Part shown: positions 61,436-64,000 of the stretch, in pieces
Position numbering within the stretch: the stretch's first letter is position 1
Layout of the letters: each line of letters opens with the position of its first letter
From: Pseudomonas violetae
GTDB lineage: Bacteria; Pseudomonadota; Gammaproteobacteria; Pseudomonadales; Pseudomonadaceae
Length of the DNA: 64,000 bases
Assembly (NCBI RefSeq): GCF_023072615.1
Contig: NZ_JAKNRW010000009.1
Coordinates: 1 to 64,000, forward strand
Reading direction: 5' to 3'
The notes under the pieces: generated by a model
What the model was told of the DNA's origin: nothing
The model's database searches: none
What the model saw: the letters and a program-made list of their open reading frames with translations, nothing else
Program-made: the position numbers and the translations under genes

Positions 61436-61951
61436 TTATAGGGTCAGTAATCGGAACAGGGCGATCTTGTTGATCTCCGCCAGCGCGCATTCGAATTCGG
61501 TCTCGACCGAGTTGTGGATGCGCGTTTCGAACGCCGCGAGGATCTGATGCCGGTTGCTGCCTTTTACCGCCATGATGAAGGGAAACTTGAACTTGGCTTT
61601 GTAGGCGTCGTTCAGCTCGGTGAAGCGAGAAAACTCTTCGGCCGTGCATTGGTGAATACCGGCGCCAGCCTGTTCATGGGTGCTGGCTTCGGTCAGTTGG
61701 CCCTGGACGGCAGCTTTGCCGGCCAGGTCCGGGTGAGCGTTGATCAATGCCAGCTGGCTGGCGTGATCGGCGCTCAACAGGATGTCGCTCATGCGCTGGT
61801 GCAGGGTTTCGATCTGGTCGATCGAGGCGTCCTGGCCCAGGTCAAAGGCCTTCTCAGCTACCCATGGCGAATGTTCGTAGATGTCGGCAAAGGTTTTGAC
61901 GAAGGCGTCGCGGCTCAGGGTCGAGGGTTTGAGAGTTTGAAAAGTGCTCAT
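61436..61951 (-). CDS. uraD: OHCU decarboxylase
   Basis: A 171-residue protein of the UraD family. VKTFADIYEHSPWVAEKAFD, LINAHPDLAGKAA (catalytic His), LTEASTHEQAGAGI and KFKFPFIMAVKG are signature blocks. It turns 2-oxo-4-hydroxy-4-carboxy-5-ureidoimidazoline into (S)-allantoin. The ATG overlaps the puuE stop as ATGA, so the two are translationally coupled. Confidence 0.94.
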   Translation of the reverse strand: MSTFQTLKPSTLSRDAFVKTFADIYEHSPWVAEKAFDLGQDASIDQIETLHQRMSDILLSADHASQLALINAHPDLAGKAAVQGQLTEASTHEQAGAGIHQCTAEEFSRFTELNDAYKAKFKFPFIMAVKGSNRHQILAAFETRIHNSVETEFECALAEINKIALFRLLTL

Positions 61952-62874
61952 TTTGCAGGCCCTTGGTACGGGTGGGTTTCGTGCCAGTGGCGAGCGATGT
62001 CGACGCGACGGCTGAACCACACCTGTTCATGACTTTTAGCGTATTCGATAAAGCGTTTGAGCGAAGCCAGACGCGCCGGACGGCCGATCAGGCGGCAGTG
62101 CAGGCCGATCGAGAGCATTTTTGGTGCTTCGGCGCCTTCGGCGTACAGCACATCGAACGCGTCTTTGAGGTATTCGAAGAAATCATCGCCCTTGTTGAAG
62201 CCCTGGACCTGGGTGAAGCGCATGTCGTTGGTGTCCAGGGTGTAGGGGATCACCAGGTGCGGCTTGCCGGTCGGATTGTTCGGTTCCCAGTAGGGCAGGT
62301 CATCGTCGTAGGTGTCGCAGTCGTAAAGGAAACCACCTTCTTCCATGACCAGGCGCCGGGTGTTCGGGCCGGTGCGGCCGGTGTACCAGCCCAGTGGGCG
62401 TTCACCGGTGATCTCGGTGAGCACGCGGATCGCTTCGAGCATGTGCTCGCGCTCCTGAGCTTCATCCATGTACTGGTAGTCGATCCAGCGGTAGCCGTGG
62501 CTGCAGATCTCGTGGCCGGCGTCGACCATGGCGCGGATCACGTCCGGGTGGCGCTGGGCGGCCATGGCCACGGCGAAGATGGTCAGCGGAATGTCGAATT
62601 CCTTGAACAGTTTCAGGATCCGCCACACGCCGGCACGGCTGCCATACTCATACAGCGATTCCATGCTCATGTTGCGCGCGCCTTGCAGCGGCTGCGCCGA
62701 GACCATTTCCGAGAGGAAGGCTTCAGACTCTTTATCGCCATGCAGGATGTTGCGCTCGCCACCTTCCTCGTAGTTGAGTACGAAGGACAGGGCGATGCGG
62801 GCATTGCCCGGCCAGTGTGGGTGCGGAGGGTTACTGCCGTAACCGACCAGGTCGCGTGGGTAGTCAGCGCTCAC
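61948..62874 (-). CDS. puuE: Allantoinase PuuE (polysaccharide-deacetylase fold)
   Basis: A 308-residue metal-independent allantoinase of the polysaccharide deacetylase family: MSADYPRDLVGYGSNPPHPH, ALSFVLNYEEGGERNILHGD, EICSHGYRWIDYQYM and GWYTGRTGPNTRRLV. It opens allantoin to allantoate. The start is GTG 62874, since longer open frames add unlikely residues. It is the first gene of the minus-strand purine operon. Confidence 0.93.
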   Translation of the reverse strand: MSADYPRDLVGYGSNPPHPHWPGNARIALSFVLNYEEGGERNILHGDKESEAFLSEMVSAQPLQGARNMSMESLYEYGSRAGVWRILKLFKEFDIPLTIFAVAMAAQRHPDVIRAMVDAGHEICSHGYRWIDYQYMDEAQEREHMLEAIRVLTEITGERPLGWYTGRTGPNTRRLVMEEGGFLYDCDTYDDDLPYWEPNNPTGKPHLVIPYTLDTNDMRFTQVQGFNKGDDFFEYLKDAFDVLYAEGAEAPKMLSIGLHCRLIGRPARLASLKRFIEYAKSHEQVWFSRRVDIARHWHETHPYQGPAK

Positions 62875-62957
62875 TGCAGTCTTCCTTCTTGTTCGTTGAC
62901 AGGTTGTGTGGCGGCCTGGCGGTGGAATCACAGGCTGGCGTCACAGCGATGAGGTGA

Positions 62958-62967
62958 TTGTATACAA
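62958..62967. promoter_or_regulatory. Palindrome TTGTATACAA, GntR-type operator candidate (puuE side)
   Basis: A perfect 10-bp palindrome about 85 bases before puuE. The TGT-N2-ACA form is typical of GntR-family operators. An almost identical site lies nearer uraH. Confidence 0.55.
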
Positions 62968-63152
62968 CTTTATGTGCATATTGTAAGTCTGAATTTTCGC
63001 ATTTTTCACCAGCTGTCATCGGGTGGTTGCTGTGCAAGAAACCTGCCTGCTTGGTCAGCTAATGAATCGTAGGCCCTGTAATCGTCTGCTCATGGGCTGG
63101 GTTCGGCACGGAGCGCCGATTAGTGGGAGGTGTCGGAAAAATGTCGTTTTTA

Positions 63153-63162
63153 TTGTGTACAA
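63153..63162. promoter_or_regulatory. Palindrome TTGTGTACAA, GntR-type operator candidate (uraH side)
   Basis: Differs from the puuE-side site at one base and sits 130 bases before uraH. Two sites in one divergent region suggest a shared regulator not encoded in this window. Confidence 0.55.
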
Positions 63163-63292
63163 TTTCATTCAAAAGTGTCTTAATCAATCGCTCGCCGCAT
63201 CGTTTCGTGCTCCGAACCGGTGCGGTCTCCTTTTCAACTGACTTCGGGAGGCGCGAGGCCTGACGGCTCAATGCCACAGGCGCGCAGAATCA

Positions 63293-63646
63293 ATGGGACG
63301 TTTGACTACTCACGTTTTGGATGCAGCACACGGTTGCCCGGGCAGTTCGATCAAGGTCGAGCTATATCGCGTTGAAGGCTCGCAGCTGGAATTGGTCGCC
63401 AGCGCGATAACCAACAGCGACGGGCGGGTCGATGCGCCGCTTCTGCAAGGCGATGACTACCGTACCGGGGTCTATCAGGTGCAGTTTCATGCAGGCGACT
63501 ACTACCGTGCCCGTGGCGTTCAGTTGCCGGAGCCTGCGTTTCTGGATGTGGTGGTACTGCGGTTCGGCATCTCTGCCGAGCAGGATCACTACCACGTGCC
63601 GCTGCTGATCTCGCCTTACAGCTATTCCACGTATCGCGGCAGTTGA
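63293..63646 (+). CDS. uraH: 5-hydroxyisourate hydrolase (transthyretin-like)
   Basis: A 117-residue protein: GRLTTHVLDAAHGCPGSSIK at the start, GVYQVQFHAGDYYRARGV in the middle and the C-terminal YRGS tetrapeptide that marks HIU hydrolases as opposed to transthyretin. It hydrolyses 5-hydroxyisourate to OHCU, the step between PuuD and UraD. Divergent from the rest of the pathway. Confidence 0.94.
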   Translation: MGRLTTHVLDAAHGCPGSSIKVELYRVEGSQLELVASAITNSDGRVDAPLLQGDDYRTGVYQVQFHAGDYYRARGVQLPEPAFLDVVVLRFGISAEQDHYHVPLLISPYSYSTYRGS

Positions 63647-63705
63647 TCCCCCAAGCAGCTGCCCTCACCTGGAAGCGACTGCGCATATAGCTTCTTTGGT
63701 CTTTC

Positions 63706-63731
63706 GCCCGCTCACACTGCGGGCTTTTTTT
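63706..63731 (+). terminator. Rho-independent terminator of uraH
   Basis: GCCCGC and GCGGGC around TCACACT, followed by seven T. Confidence 0.85.
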
Positions 63732-63788
63732 CGTTCGCTGTTTGACTGCACCCCGCGCGCGGACGGCGAGGTGCATCAGGCATCTCTA

Positions 63789-64000
63789 TCAGCGCTCCTT
63801 GATTATAAAAATGGATGGATCGGCCCCAGGCAGGTGCTGGACGCCGCCGATCAACCAGACCACATCGCCATGCACATCCGCAGCCAGTAGCGCTTGGTGG
63901 CCCTCGGTGCTCATTCGTCTGTGCAGCATGGGGTCGGCCAGTTCCGGTACCGACGGAGGGTGGATCTCAATGGCGTCAGTGTCGATATAGCCCAGTTTCA
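63789..64000 (-). CDS. C-terminal part of an unidentified protein (cut by window edge)
   Basis: The last 69 codons of a minus-strand gene whose start is outside the window. The visible sequence includes EIHPPSVPELADPMLHRRMS, GHQALLAADVHGDVVWLIGG and the ending PSIFIIKER. I do not recognise the family. Codon use looks like that of its neighbours, so it is probably a real gene convergent with uraH. Confidence 0.55.
   Translation of the reverse strand, partial: KLGYIDTDAIEIHPPSVPELADPMLHRRMSTEGHQALLAADVHGDVVWLIGGVQHLPGADPSIFIIKER

Larger units (their letters stand above)
62875..63292. promoter_or_regulatory. Divergent promoter region puuE/uraH
   Basis: 418 bases without a gene. It contains two near-identical palindromes (described separately) and AT-rich stretches near each. 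It must hold the promoters of the minus-strand purine operon and of uraH. Confidence 0.6.

Noticed and set aside
61963..62952. 329-residue open frame antisense to puuE
   Set aside because: It mirrors the puuE codon pattern and has no family features.
1..64000. tRNA gene as prophage attachment site
   Set aside because: No tRNA is evident, and the 5-bp duplication inside a protein gene fits transposition, not integrase-mediated insertion.

Overview
The window is a gamma-proteobacterial chromosome segment, almost certainly Pseudomonas of the fluorescens group. The order htrB-minC-minD-minE-rluA-apeB, the DUF1127 proteins, the paired REP hairpins of the GAGCAAGCTC type and the PuuD-type urate pathway all fit that genus. 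Two chromosomal parts are separated by one complete-looking Mu-like prophage.

Left flank (1-2735): the 5' end of a LysR regulator, a TauE/SafE permease, a second LysR regulator, two small DUF1127 proteins, and the first 13 codons of a YcaQ/AlkZ-like DNA glycosylase gene.

Prophage (2736-39021, 36,286 bp): a transposable phage with Mu-type contractile-tail genes, inserted in the YcaQ-like gene. It is bounded by TG...CA ends and an exact 5-bp target duplication (CCAGG), and the remainder of the glycosylase gene continues in frame on the other side. Read right to left it holds a rightward-facing S24 repressor, an operator region, a Ner-like protein, a DD35E transposase, a MuB-like ATPase, a run of small early genes, GemA, a Mor/C activator and an intrinsic terminator. 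The late block follows: holin, endolysin, Rz/Rz1, terminase, portal, MuF, head genes, sheath, tube, tail chaperone, tape measure, baseplate and fibres. Extras not needed for a basic phage are an opposite-strand HEPN-motif protein between portal and MuF, a nuclease-like C-terminal domain on MuF, and a HTH gene with a near-consensus LexA box at the fibre end.

The most striking signal is in the early operon. Two intercistronic gaps, each running from a stop codon to the next start codon, fold as type II hammerhead ribozymes with an intact core and compensatory changes between the copies. They would cut the early mRNA at two places and release a 1.16-kb segment carrying two genes. The tail chaperone gene has an in-frame A_AAA_AAG slippery heptamer leading to a -1 extension that ends exactly at the next start codon.

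Right flank (39022-64000): the rest of the YcaQ-like gene, class II DAHP synthase, a SpeE-like protein, a crotonase, the DEAD-box helicase deaD with a structured leader whose last hairpin covers the ribosome site and start codon, an MscS-family channel, apeB, rluA, minE-minD-minC, htrB and a patatin-like protein. A purine-degradation cluster follows: two tandem Tsx/OmpK-like porins, the urate permease uacT, puuD, allA, alc, uraD and puuE on the minus strand, with uraH divergent. Together these take urate through 5-hydroxyisourate, OHCU, allantoin, allantoate and ureidoglycolate to glyoxylate and urea. Two TTGTRTACAA palindromes between puuE and uraH look like operators for both directions.
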